This document shows positions 1-10,743 of a stretch of 64,000 nucleotides of DNA, piece by piece; within the stretch, counting starts at the first letter, position 1, and the number at the start of each line of letters is the position of its first letter. Origin of the DNA: Trichobilharzia regenti (lineage: Eukaryota > Platyhelminthes > Trematoda > Strigeidida > Schistosomatidae); assembly GCA_944472135.2 (NCBI GenBank), contig OX235263.1, forward strand, positions 11,949,517 to 12,013,516, written 5' to 3'. Under the pieces are notes generated by a model. It saw only the letters and a list, made by a program, of their open reading frames with translations, was not told where the DNA came from and made no database searches. A program made the position numbers and the translations under genes.

Positions 1-176
1 CACCGTGGTTCAAACTTAGGGAGTTTGATGTTCCTATTATCCCTGAACGGCGAAACAGTAACATCAACCATGTCATGCTTAACATCAGACACATCGTTAC
101 AATTAACAGACAAGTCACCATGACTTACTTTCCTGTTTGCATCCAAGACACTCTGTCCCTTCTTTGACCCAGGCAT
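1..176 (-). CDS. BEL/Pao gag, N-terminal part (cut by window edge)
   Basis: About 58 codons from the ATG at 174-176 (minus strand) to the window edge. They match the first residues of the 540-residue gag at 17622-19244, through the LPKFEPR stretch that begins the conserved gag domain. Gag builds the virus-like particle in which reverse transcription happens. The start is taken from the better-preserved copy. Confidence 0.8.
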   Translation of the reverse strand, partial: MPGSKKGQSVLDANRKVSHGDLSVNCNDVSDVKHDMVDVTVSPFRDNRNIKLPKFEPR

Positions 177-320
177 TGTTGAACTTGACCCAATTCCAAA
201 AATGTTCCAGATATTGCTTGTTCAAAGAGGACTTGACCGGCACCAGGAAAAATGAACGGCGACTATCCAAACTTTCACCAACTGTTTGAATCCGCCAGAT
301 CTGTTTCTATAGTCAGAAAC

Positions 321-678
321 TGTCAATCACGTCTCATAAACCGTTAATGCCCAGCTCTCGCTACGCTCGGGCCCACGCTGCTCTTCGAAGATTTCAGAAA
401 CGCTTAGTTATAACGGACGAAAAAACCAAAACACCGATCTGCCGCTTGATATTTGTTTATTGTTACACCAACATATAAAAGGAATAAGCGAACTAAGGTC
501 TGTAAACAAATATTACAATAATAAATCGTTATATTACTTCTGACGATATTTTACTCTTCTTTCTGAACAGCGACCGATGAGACGATGACTGTCGTATTGA
601 TGCCTCCGCGAAAATCGGGGAAGTTGATTTTGAGCAAACAACCAAGAATTGATCGTTCAATCTTCAACTCCATTGACA
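321..678 (-). repeat. BEL/Pao LTR (5' LTR of the edge element)
   Basis: A 358-base repeat with TGTCAA and TTGACA at its ends, near-identical to 17118-17475 and 20541-20900. In LTR orientation it carries an AATAAA signal and a GC-rich segment (GAGCGTAGCGAG) near the 3' side. Confidence 0.88.
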
Positions 679-722
679 CATGCATTACCCGATTTTATAA
701 TGCTTTTCTAAAACCTTTTCAG

Positions 723-834
723 ACCTATAGAGAAAAATACATGTTCTGTGTACGCAGATGGAACCTACCTGACATCAAAGAGGACCACTCATTTGAATTT
801 TCTGCACATCTGAAATATAATTTCTGTTAAATAA
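723..834 (+). other. Candidate 3'-terminal exon with polyadenylation signal
   Basis: A pyrimidine-rich acceptor (CCTTTTCAG, ending at 722) is followed by 35 open codons, TYREKYMFC...LKYNFC, ending in TAA at 828-830. That stop overlaps AATAAA at 829-834, as the stop does in the phosphorylase gene at 31992-31997. I do not recognise the peptide and see no upstream exon, because a BEL LTR lies immediately upstream. It could be a stranded last exon or chance. Confidence 0.25.
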
Positions 835-1262
835 ACAATTTTTCAATGAATCTGTGTCCCTTCTGTTGTAATGCGACTGTGTTCCAGTATTATATATAAT
901 ATATTATATAATTCTTCCTGTTTATGCAGGAACATACCAATTGTGCAGGCATGGATAAGTTATTATATAAATTACACATAATTTGATGTATGATGAATTT
1001 ACAGTTTGGTTGTTCTCTCTGACATCAAAGTCAGTCGGAACAGTCTGCTATAAAGTCTGTTTGTGCAGCACATAAAGAGATATAGAAACATTGTCTCCGC
1101 ATTAAAAAAAACCCAGACATCAGATGAATGTAATACGGATATCTGGGAAAAATAAAGCTTGAAGTCAATTCTCCTATATAACTTAGTTGTGAGCAACACC
1201 CTTGGTTTAAAGTTTATTGATGTATTTTGTTGAGATCAGTGATATATTTATTCCACTTTTTC

Positions 1263-1703
1263 AGCAGTCTTATCGTAGTTTCATAACAGGAAAGAAATTT
1301 GATCGTGGATACGAAAACTAGATAAGGTCATGTTATGTTGTTTTACTGCATCAAATGGTGTCGAGGTCGATTCCAGAATTCTCCATTTGCTCCATTTGTG
1401 TCTGCATGGCGGACTGTATTCGTAAGTTCAGTAAAACGTTGAAAACTGTTTGTAAACCAGTTGCTTCTTCATTTCAGATCATGAATACTCATTTACAGCA
1501 TGTTCGCCAGCGTCTTCAAATGGTAGAATTGGATCGTTCATGGAATTTGAGTGGTTATGAGATAGATGGTTTGGAATTAATCCTCATTTCAGTTTAGATG
1601 CAGGGTTGTTCGACCTCGACCAGAAGATGAATAGGAGTAGCAGAGTACCAAAAATAGAAAGTATGTGAACATGAAAAGGACATTATTGTATATATATATA
1701 TAA
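1263..1703 (+). pseudogene. Captured intron-bearing gene fragment, antisense in family A 3' region
   Basis: ATG at 1406 (or in frame at 1355). Donor GTAAGT at 1422 and acceptor TTTCAG ending at 1477 bound a 56-base intron. A second GT-AG intron, 1554-1592, is 39 bases, the size of the introns in the phosphorylase gene here. A GTATGT donor follows at 1661. The spliced frame stays open: MADCIHHEYS... then ...FECLDAGLFDLDQ... ending at VPKIE. I do not recognise the protein. An unspliced reading of 1355-1597 is also open, so splicing is inferred. Fully matched at 25262-25701. Confidence 0.5.
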
Positions 1704-2209
1704 AATGTTTATGTGAATTTTATAACACATTAGTAAAAAATTACTTTTAATTATAGTTGTCTTTTCACGTATTTATGCGAAGTCTTAGAGTTTATTTAAT
1801 GTCATAATGTGTATTAATGAGTCTGAGAGTTTTAGTGTTCTAATAACTGATGCATTTTAGAAGTAATTAATGGGTTCTGTTACGGATAGTCATTGGGATA
1901 AAACAGTTTATATAGCAAGCGTTTGAAAGTTACAATAGAGTGACACGTCCTATTTCTAAGGGTAAACTAATCCTGTGTGTTCCGTACTCAGTCTTTATGA
2001 ATCCATGCTGCTAGTTTATTTATAGTTTTTAGATTGCTAAGGGTGATGAAGTGCGTTTTTTAGGTGCTGTAGTAGATTAGTAGTTGATTCGTTCTAGGAG
2101 TAAATAGTTTGTTAATATAATCAGTAGAGTGAAACAGTCTGTAGAGAGAGTAATTCCATTATGGGTAAATTTTGTTTTGATAAAGTCTCACATTGTTATA
2201 CAATAATGT

Positions 2210-3401
2210 TTACTGATGATGTTTCAAACACAATTTATTGCTCCTGTAGAGAGAGCGTTTGAAGCTTGTAACCGAAGAGCAAGTTCTGACATCTAGGGGC
2301 AGGCTATTCCATATTCTAGAATACATGACTGTGAAGAAGTTTTCACAGAGTGTTGACTTAAAAGAATGAGTTGTCACTGTGCAAGTTTGGTTACGCAGAT
2401 AGTAAGAACCTTCCTGTGCGAATTGTATGTCTCTGTTACCTGAGAATGATATTTTGTGAAGGACCTTAAAGAAGAATATTAGGTTTATAATAAGTCACCT
2501 TGTCCAAAGTGGGTGAAGTTTTAGGATCATGCACCGTGAGATGTAGTCTCTCATACAATCGTGGCCAAGTAGTTTAGAGGTAAAATATCGTTGGATACTT
2601 TCCATCCTTAGCTTCTCACGTGTGCGAGTGCTGCTTATAATAAATGGACAGTATTCCAGTAGTGGTCTGACACATGTTTTGTACAGAATTAGCTTGGCTT
2701 CATTGTCGTGAAAGTTCCTGAGTATGCATCCTAAGAGCATCCTCGATTTTCTAGTCTGTGATGCTACTTGCTCTGAGAATGTCAAGTCACTAGAGTACCT
2801 CAGGCCTAGGTCAACGACACTTCGGAGTCTGGTTAGGTAAGCAGATTGGAGCGTTAATTTCAGGTCAATTGAGGGTGCGCCAAAGCAGATCCAGCCACAT
2901 CTGTTCAGATTAAATTGGCGATTCCATAAGGACGACCAAGCAGTCATTTTATCTAATTCCTTCTGCACTACATTCTCGAAGTACCCTAAATCATCACATT
3001 GGAATGTATAAGCTACCTTTAGGTTATCTGCAAAGATGAATGGTTTCCCGTGCGTGAAGCAGGCGCATATGTCATTGATGTATAGTGTAAACAGGAGGGG
3101 TCCAATGACACTACCTTGCACTACACCAGAAGTGATAAGCCTAGGTTTGGAATGATTTAAGCCATCCTAATAATGGGTCACGTATTCCTAAGGAGTTCAG
3201 CTTATGTATTAGCAGTAAATGGTCAACACGGTCAAATGCCTTAGAGATGTCAAAGTAGATGACAAGTACTAGTTGCCGTCTGTCACGACTGGTGGTTACG
3301 AAATTGAAGAAGTCTAGGTGACATGTTAAACATGATCTGGATTTCAGGAATCCATGTTGGTTCGGACTTATAATATTGCAGCTAAGCATATGTCTCTCCA
3401 T
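2210..3401 (-). pseudogene. Family A reverse transcriptase, broken
   Basis: Reads in pieces: 3141-3401 (palm motif A, YFDISKAFDRVDH), 2495-3121 (motif B VVQGSVIGPLLF, then motif C as FADN) and a C-terminal piece to 2210. RT uses an Asp pair in motif C, and here the second Asp is Asn, so catalysis should be lost. Against family B, about 50 bases are missing after WLKSF, shifting the frame at 3121-3141. A TGA near 2495 replaces the CGA seen at 24470. The thumb continues after it (compare 24364-24759). Confidence 0.85.
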
Positions 3402-4729
3402 GACTCTAGATGCAATAGGTGTGATATTGATCCGCTGGTAGTTGCTGACTTCAGTTTTCGAGCCAGATTTGTGTTAGAGTTATGGTAGAAGATGGTTAGG
3501 GCTCTCGATAGGTTATCAGTAGTGAAGTATTCATCCAATTCGGAGGATCTTAGCATTGATTCTACTAAGGCCCAGTTTGCCTTACTATAGTTCCTATATA
3601 TTACTTGTTGTGAAGTGGAGGTATGAGCTGCATTGCTACTCAGCGGAATTGGCAGTGCACACATTACTGTTTTGTGGTCGCTCCCTGGAAACTCAGAACC
3701 TACTAGCGTTGAAAGGGGGCTTATATTGTGGCAGAAGATTAAGTCTAGTACGTTGTTTCCTCTTGTGGGAGTGGTGACAGTTTGTTTCCAGCCAAGTATA
3801 TCCAGTGTGTCTAAGAACTTATCAAATTTAGTTGGACCTGTGGGTATATCCCAGTTGATTTCAGGTAAGTTAAAGTCCCCACATAGGATCTTATGATCGT
3901 ATTGTAAGTCAGTCAATTGCTCCAGAGTATTAATAAGTTGGGTCTCGTAATTACTAAAGGTGCCAGGTGCTCTGTAGGAGCATCCAATTAATGCTGTTAC
4001 GTTATTTAAGTGTACATTAACCCATAGAGTCTCAGGCATGTTAAGTGTACTACTTTCTAGCTGTGATACAGTAAGTGCATTCAGAAAGTACATGAGACAA
4101 CCCCCTCCCTTACCACCTTCCCTGTCACACCGAAAGTGTGTGTAGTTATCTAAGCTTATTTCTTCATCCAGGATGTTCGAATGACACCAAGATTCAGTGA
4201 TGACAATTACAGGGGGTTTGTATATTACTGTGAGTGCTCTGAGCATCGGCAATTTATTTAGAACAGATCTAGCATTTATGAGGATTAGGTAAAGATGAGA
4301 GTTGAAGTAGCATTTGAAGTATTTAAGTTCGTTAGTCAGCCCCGAATATGGTTCAGCACCCAGTAGTTCTGCTGGACATGACGATCCTATGTTAAGAGGA
4401 GTTTCCGCATCATGCTCACCTATGTCTATCGAGTTGTTGTGTGCTGTTTTCGGTGGAGAATTAGGAGTTGGAGTACTGGATTTGCTATGGACTAAGGAAC
4501 TTTTATTTTTAGTTAGGCTACAGAAGTGGGTAGGGTTCTTTATTTGGCCTATACTTGTGCAAGTGTCAAGTGTGTCCAATGGATACGGGTGCACTAGACC
4601 GTTCCTGTTTTCATGCAAGGAGGGAGCCAGCACTAGTGGTTTAGGAGTGTTAACATCCCTACCAGCTGTTTTTTCAACGCTGACAGGGACGCGGGGGATA
4701 AAAAATGATTGGATCCTTTTGATGACCAT
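3368..4729 (-). pseudogene. Family A ORF2 N-terminus and endonuclease
   Basis: 453 codons. Residues about 1-145 form a Ser/Pro/Asn-rich leader. The apurinic-type endonuclease follows: INARS near the start, TESW, then CGDFNLPEINWD and GSDHKTV, the metal-binding and catalytic His motifs. This enzyme nicks target DNA to prime reverse transcription. After about residue 430 the frame runs into RT sequence out of frame (3368-3430), which marks an internal deletion of the linker and RT fingers. Confidence 0.85.
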
Positions 4730-6215
4730 GGCTTATTATTCCACCTATTGTTTGATGCTAGTTGTGTCCTTGTGTGGGTTTCGTGTGTACTGCATTGTGG
4801 GTTAGTTCCCAGCAGACTTGTACCATATATCCGGTCGAAATTTGTTTGTGTGCCATACTCTGAAGACCCTGAGTTGTTGGTAGCCGAGTTCTGACTATTA
4901 CCACTTGTACTATTTAGGGTGACATCGTTGTGACATTGGATATTAGTGTGTGCCACGGTGCGATTTAGCACGTTGTGAGTGCTAGTACTATTGACCGTGG
5001 GGAGTGTGGGCTTATTTAAGCTGCCACTGTTTTTGTTGGTATGATTTAGGGGCATATTTTCCTTATCTTTACCAATGAAGTTATGGCTAGGAGAGGACAA
5101 AGTCGAATTTCGAGGGGGTTTGAATTTTTTCTGGGGTTATTTAATGGCATTTTAGATTCTGCGGTGATAGGTGGTATGGTTTTGTTATTTATTTGGTTAC
5201 AGTCTAGTGGCCTTTCGGCTGGTGTTGCACTCTGATGGGATATTTCTGTGTGTTTTGAGAGGGGTGATGCGGTGGGGTCTACTGTATCTTTCACAGGGTT
5301 GGGAATAATGGCTGCTTGCAATGTCCTATTACCTATTTCACAATTAGTCTTAGTGAGATAGTTGTATGCGCGCCTTTCTATGACTGTTTTGTCCACCCCG
5401 ACCTTTATATGTTTGTAGTTTCTGGCTTGCGATAGGGTGTGTTGGGAGTGGATGAATTTTCTGGTCTCTGCCGGTGTTTCGAACTGAAAACGAATAGGAC
5501 AACACTTCTCATGTTGACTCTTCTTCAGCCTATAGCACTTAGTCTTGGAGTTAGGCATTTTCGCTTCACTAAGTAAGATGCGCTGTACCTTTTTTAGTGC
5601 CTCATTGTCCGGAACGTTGTAGACAATAGCACTCAGTTTTGCGTCGAGTCGTTTTGTTACTTCTGTGGTAACAAAGTTAATGAGGTTATCTACCTTAGTT
5701 ACCGATTCTGTGTCAAGCTTGTTAAGGTTTACCGTTTTCATGAGGATAGTTAGAGGTGTCAGTTCACAGACCTGCGATCTGATATCGCTGATCTGATCTG
5801 ATAATTTGGATATCTCGGTATTGGTTTCGATGTTTCCAGCATTTACTGACTTACTGTTTTTTATTTCCCTTAACTCAGCCTTAAGTTCTCCTATAGACAA
5901 CTTTAGAAGTTCTATTTCTGAAGATAGTACTGAAAAAGAGCTTGATGGCTGGAGTTTTTCGATAAGCACATAAGGTGAAGGGAGGGGTTCTGTATGAGCA
6001 GAGGGTACTGAATTTTTAGGAGTAGTGCTAATACTGGCTGTCAGTACAGTTTTATCCTCAGTTCCAGCTCGACGCTTACGGCATACACATGAGTTATGTG
6101 ACTCACTATAGCCGTTTGTAGGGGGTGTGTTGCTTGATGTAGCAATCAAGGACGTTAAATTAGACACCAGTTTTACAGGGGAATGGGTTCGTCGCTTTTT
6201 ACTTTGATTAACCAT
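4633..6215 (-). pseudogene. Family A ORF1 (RNA-binding chaperone-type protein), two frames
   Basis: 5046-6215 encodes 389 residues: a basic start (KKRRTHSP), a heptad-like stretch around residues 95-170 and a conserved C-terminal part. 4633-5100 continues in another frame and overlaps ORF2. ORF1 proteins of non-LTR elements bind element RNA. The start follows an 18-base palindrome (6262-6279) in the 5' leader. The right-hand copy (8558 onward) is about 99% identical. Whether the frame change is natural or a lesion is unclear, since both copies show it. Confidence 0.75.
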
Positions 6216-6261
6216 AACTATTAGAAATGAGAGTTAGTGGTTACAAGTATGGAAGTGGTAT

Positions 6262-6279
6262 AGTACTTGTGCAAGTACT
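6262..6279. promoter_or_regulatory. 18-base palindrome in family A 5' leader (copy 1)
   Basis: AGTACTTGTGCAAGTACT lies between the element's 5' end (6343) and ORF1. It is preserved as AGTACTTGCACAAGTACT at 8494-8511. Position suggests an internal promoter or factor site; no function is shown. Confidence 0.4.
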
Positions 6280-6343
6280 ACAACAAGATAAATTTTATGT
6301 AACGAATCACGTAAAAATGTAACGCAAACGTTGAACGTACCGC

Positions 6344-6702
6344 GAAATTTGCCTAATCTAAATGTTTTTATTAAATAAAGCCTGTAGACCTTAGCTGATC
6401 AAATGAACCAGGACAGTATAGAGGCTGCGTTCGTACGGAACAACCATAAAGTAACAAATGGTAGTCTTAGCTGACGTATGTTCAGTAAAAAACATGCTTG
6501 ACAATAACCAATACTAATCTGCATTCAGTATATTCCACCTCTGGTTCTACCTACGATAAAAACGCTGCCAAAATCATTTTAAATTAATACCTAATTTGAA
6601 TATAAATCAAGAAATAGATACGATGCCTCACACACCAAATTTATGTGGAGGAATTGACTTCAAGCTGTGTGTTTTCCCAAATATTTTCAATCCAACCAGC
6701 AT
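6344..6702 (+). repeat. Family B-like 3' UTR remnant
   Basis: The second half (about 6590-6702) aligns with family B 3' UTR at 12640-12770, sharing GAATATAAATCAA, the ACTTCAAGCT stretch and TTTTCCCAA. The first half (6344-6590) has no gene that I can see. Confidence 0.5.
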
Positions 6703-8430
6703 ATAGCCTGAGTTGCATCATCCTGAAAAGAATAAAGCATGCTGTCAGCCACGTCTCGTAAACCGTCAGTGCCCAGCTCTTGCTACGCTGGGACTCACGA
6801 TGTTCCTTGAAGTTTCTCAGAAACGCTTAGTACTAACGGATGCAAAAGCCAAAACACCAATTGGCGACCCGAGAATTCTTTATTGTAACACCAACATATA
6901 GCCAACTTTAAAAACTAAGCTTTAAAACTAAGGTCTATGAACAAATATTACAATAATAAATCACAATATTACTTCTGACGGTTTTGGCCTGACTTCTTTC
7001 TGAACAGCGACCGATGAGACCATGACTGGTGTGTTGATGCCTCCGCGAAAATTGGGGAAGTTGGGTTTGAGCAAACAACCATGAATTGATCGTTCAATCT
7101 TCAACTACATTGACAGATGCACTGGAAACAGAAATCCGACCAGAACAAGCTGCAATCAGGATAGGCAGATCATGTTCTGACCAAATTACAACTCTACGCG
7201 TCATCATCACAGAACAAAGGATGGAACGGCAATCAAACCTCTACCTCAACCTTATACACCTTGAGAAGGCCTTCGACAGCGTTGATCGTGAGGTAATTTG
7301 GAAACTACTCGAAAACTACGGTGTGCAGCACCCAGATATTCACCAAACTTATTCAACAGCTGTAAGACAACGGCACATGTCAAGTCATCCAAAACGGAAA
7401 ATTCAGAGAGACTTTTGGAGTAAAAATCGGAGTCATACAGGGCTACTTATTATCACCCACGATGATAATCCTAAATGTGATGGACTTGATTATGCGTCAG
7501 ACAGTGGGAAACGAACAGACAGGCATATACTGGACCGACGTGAAGAGACTAGAAGACCTGGATTTCGCGCGTGGAAGAATTATGTTTGATGTCACACAAA
7601 ATCGAAGACTTACAAGAGAAAACCGACAAACTGGTCGAAGAAGCAGCCGGCTAAGACAGGACTCCAAGTGAACATAGACAAGACGGAGGTTATGAAAATA
7701 ACCAACCAACAACAGCAGCAGCAACACTCAGCACCAATCACTATCAGCGGGGGAGATTTGAAAGAGGTCACTTCACTTGCTTATCTAGGGAGCATTGTCT
7801 CAAATACAGGATGTCGGAACGGACGAGGATGTCAAATCGATAATCAGGAAGGCAGGCAGGAAACACATTCATCAACCTGAAATCAATCTGGGAATCTTCG
7901 CCACTCAGCATCAACAACAAAATTCAGTCGGATCCTCAATACAAACGTAAAATAAGTCAGTTCTTCTGTACGGAACGGATCAGAAACTTGGCAGGTGGGT
8001 GAAAAAGAATATTTCCAACAGCCTGTTACAGACCTACCTTTGTCAACAACTGTCTTCGCTGCAATTATACTGAAGATCAGATGGCCGGGCGGAAAGAATC
8101 ACCAACAAGAAACTATGGCCATAAACATACTAAACAAGAACCAATCGCCAACCAACAAATATGCAGGGGAAGGAGGACTGAGATGGATTGGACACTCGCT
8201 GATGGGGCGTCGCGCGCGCGTCAGGCCATTGCTCGAGTGGAACCAGGACGAAAGGGAAGTGGCGATTGGGAAGTCAGTGAAAGGGTGACATGGAGGAGAT
8301 CGTGTGAAGAGGAGTTGAAAGAGTATGGACTAACAAGGATTCAGGTGAAAAGTACAGCAGAAAACAGAACGAAGCGAGTGGAGACGTGCAGTTAGAGACC
8401 TATGTTCCAATTAGACCTACACCAGTATCG
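6703..8430 (+). mobile_element. SR2-like RTE retrotransposon fragment, decayed
   Basis: RT sequence matches the SR2-like copy at 55085-56430: the stretch before RPEQA, then IHLEKAFDSVD (motif A), a damaged motif C region and a C-terminal WIGH segment. Several frameshifts break it. The RTE endonuclease is absent (5' truncation). A BEL solo LTR (6743-7115) interrupts it just before DALETEIRPEQA. A glutamine-rich run (CAACAGCAGCAGCAACA region, about 7706-7726) is shared with the other copy. Confidence 0.8.
6743..7115 (-). repeat. BEL/Pao solo LTR
   Basis: 373 bases with TGTCAG and TTGACA ends, similar throughout to the LTR at 321-678. Flanks CATGC and GATGC match at 4 of 5 positions, consistent with a 5-base target duplication. 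It sits inside SR2 reverse transcriptase sequence. No internal region remains, so it is a recombined solo LTR. Confidence 0.88.
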
Positions 8431-8493
8431 CGGTACGTTCAACGTTTGCGTTACATTTTTACGTGATTCGTTACATAAAATTTATATTGTTGT

Positions 8494-8511
8494 AGTACTT
8501 GCACAAGTACT
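8494..8511. promoter_or_regulatory. 18-base palindrome in family A 5' leader (copy 2)
   Basis: Perfect inverted repeat 60 bases from the element's 5' end and 47 bases before the ORF1 ATG. It is the counterpart of 6262-6279. Confidence 0.4.
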
Positions 8512-8557
8512 ATACCACTTCCATACTTGTAACCACTAACTCTCATTTCTAATAGTT

Positions 8558-10743
8558 ATGGTTAATCAAAGTAAAAAGCGACGAACCCATTCCCCTGTAA
8601 AACTGGTGTCTAATTTAACCTCCTTGATTGCTACATCAAGCAACACACCCCCTACAAATGGCTATAGTGAGTCACATAACTCATGTGTATGCCGTAAGCG
8701 TCGAGCTGGAACTGAGGACAAAACTGTACTGACAGCCAGTATTAGCACTACTCCTAAAAATTCAGTACCATCTGCTCATACAGAACCCCTCCCTTCACCT
8801 TATGTGCTTATCGAAAAACTCCAGCCATCAAGCTCTTTTTCAGTACTATCTTCAGAAATAGAACTTCTAAAGTTGTATATAGGAGAACTTAAGGCTGAGT
8901 TAAGGGAAATAAAAAACAGTAAGTCAGTAAATGCTGGAAACATCGAAACCAATACCGAGATATCCAAATTATCAGATCAGATCAGCGATATCAGATCGCA
9001 GGTCTGTGAACTGACACCTCTAACTATCCTCATGAAAACGGTAAACCTTAACAAGCTTGACAGAGAATCGGTAACTAAGGTAGATAACCTCATTAACTTT
9101 GTTACCACAGAAGTAACAAAACGACTCGACGCAAAACTGAGTGCTATTGTCTACAACGTTCCGGACAATGAGGCACTAAAAAAGGTACAGCGCATCTTAC
9201 TTAGTGAGGCGAAAACGCCTAACTCTAAGACTAAGTGCTATAGGCTGAAGAAGAGTCAACATGAGAAGTGTTGTCCTATTCGTTTTCAGTTCGAAACACC
9301 GGCAGAGACCAGAAAATTCATCCACTCCCAACACACCCTATCGCAAGCCAGAAACTACAAACATATAAAGGTCGGGGTGGACAAAACAGTCATAGAAAGG
9401 CGCGCATACAACTATCTCACTAAGACTAATTGTGAAATAGGTAATAGGACATTCTTCTTCTTTCTTCTTTAGTTCGGCTATCTCCTACGGGAGGATGAAC
9501 CGGCTTCATGAACATCTCGAATGTTTGTAAGAGAGTTGATGAAGTTTCATGGGAATTGGGTACGAGTGATGTCCCCAGCATCGCTCGGCCTTTTGTTTGA
9601 GAGTGCAGCTCTAGCCTTTACACAGCCAAGTGTGACCTACAAGGCAGCAGGAGTGGAGTAGGGAGTCCACTATCCATTGGCAGCCGGTGACCGGTTCATA
9701 CGCCTTTTTGAATGGGGCCAGACATCCAATAAGCTCTTTGTCCATACGTCTGCCGGTGAACTCCGGTGAGCTTCATACGCCAGTCGTTGGAGGTTTGGAA
9801 TCAGGGTTTAGCCATCTCCCCTAGACTGTCATCCAATGGACAGTCAACCCGGTGAAGAGCGCCGGGCATCCGCTTTTGCCCTCTCACTTCGGTGAAAAAC
9901 ACCTCCGCCACGTGAAGGCAGTGAGTAGGACTTCCTCAGGAGAGGCTATGTAAGACGCACGGTCATATGGGAGCATTTCAAGAGGTGTACGGAGGGGTGG
10001 CTAGCCCGCAGCGCAAGACACCCACCCCCGACCATCCTGAGGCTTTGGAGGACATTACAAGCAGCCATTATTCCCAACCGTGTGAAAGATACAGTAGACC
10101 CCACCGCATCACCCCTCTCAAAACACACAGAAATATCCAATCAGAGTGCAACACCAGCCGAAAGGCCACTAGACTGTAACCAAATAAATAACAAAACCAT
10201 ACCACCTATCACCGCAGAATCTAAAATGCCATTAAATAACACCAGAAAAAATTCACACCCCCTCGAAATTCGACATTGTCCTCTCCTAGCCATAACTTCA
10301 TTGGTAAAGATAAGGAAAATATGCCCCTAAATCTTACCAACAAAAGCAGTGGCAGCCTAAATAAGCCCACACTCCCCACGGTCAATAGTACTAGCACTCA
10401 CAACGTGCTAAATCGCACCGTGGCACACACTAATATCCAATGTCACGACGATGTCACCCTAAATAGTACAAATGGTAATAGTCAGAACTCGGCTACCAAC
10501 AACTCAGGGTCTTCAGAGTATGGCACACAAACAAATTTCGACCGGATATATGGTACAAGTCTGCTGGGAACTAACCCACAATGCAATACACATGAAACCG
10601 ACACAAGGACACAACTAGCATCAAACAATAGGTGGAATAATAAGCCATGGTCATCAAAAGGATCCAATCATTTTTTATCCCCCGCGTCCCTGTCAGCGTT
10701 GGAAAAACAGCTGGTAGGGATGTTAACACTCCTAAACCACTAG
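8558..10743 (+). pseudogene. Family A ORF1 (copy 2), interrupted by a 595-base insert
   Basis: 8558-9453 encodes the ORF1 N-terminal 299 residues, differing from copy 1 at only about three positions (S/Y, T/R, M/T). The frame then enters foreign sequence and stops at 9472. ORF1 resumes at 10057 and runs through 10276-10743 in the second frame. Copy 1 is the uninterrupted empty site, so the insertion came later. Confidence 0.85.
9454..10048 (-). mobile_element. 595-base GC-rich retroposed element with 8-base target duplication
   Basis: Flanked on both sides by AGGACATT (9446-9453 and 10049-10056), present once in copy 1. Read on the minus strand it begins CCAAAGCCTCAGG and ends in a GAA-rich tail (AAGAAGAAAGAAGAAG), the pattern of an RNA-templated insertion. 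It is clearly more GC-rich than its surroundings and has no long ORF and no terminal inverted repeats. I recognise no tRNA or 5S head. It is probably a non-autonomous SINE-like element of unknown family. Confidence 0.65.

Larger units (their letters stand above)
1..678 (-). mobile_element. BEL/Pao-like LTR retrotransposon, 5' end
   Basis: The 5' LTR (321-678), leader and start of gag read leftwards and run off the window edge. The order LTR, leader, gag matches the complete element at 17118-20900 in reverse complement with only scattered differences. What lies beyond base 1 cannot be seen, so a target duplication cannot be tested. Confidence 0.88.
905..6343 (-). mobile_element. Non-LTR retrotransposon family A, copy 1 (CR1/Jockey-like)
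   Basis: The element reads right to left: 5' end at 6343, ORF1, ORF2 with endonuclease and reverse transcriptase, then a 3' region. The 5' end matches the start of the head-to-head copy at 8434. The apurinic-type endonuclease plus RT order places it in the CR1/Jockey group. The RT is disabled by internal deletions and an FADN motif. The 3' region contains an antisense gene fragment (1263-1703). The 3' boundary near 905 is where similarity to other copies ends. Confidence 0.85.

Noticed and set aside
321..678. Hammerhead-like CCGATGAG...GCGAAA in the BEL LTRs (also 6743-7115, 20541-20900)
   Set aside because: The first core element is CCGATGA, not CTGATGA, and no stem II lies directly between it and GAAA. 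Conserved because the LTR is conserved.
1355..1597. Unspliced 80-codon reading of the captured fragment
   Set aside because: It runs straight through precise splice signals. I prefer the spliced reading, though the unspliced frame is also open and cannot be excluded.
4314..4805. Long open frames antisense to family A ORF2 (also 10571-11074, 3556-3896, 13541-13804)
   Set aside because: They mirror the coding strand's codon pattern and carry no motif of their own; conserved only because the element is.
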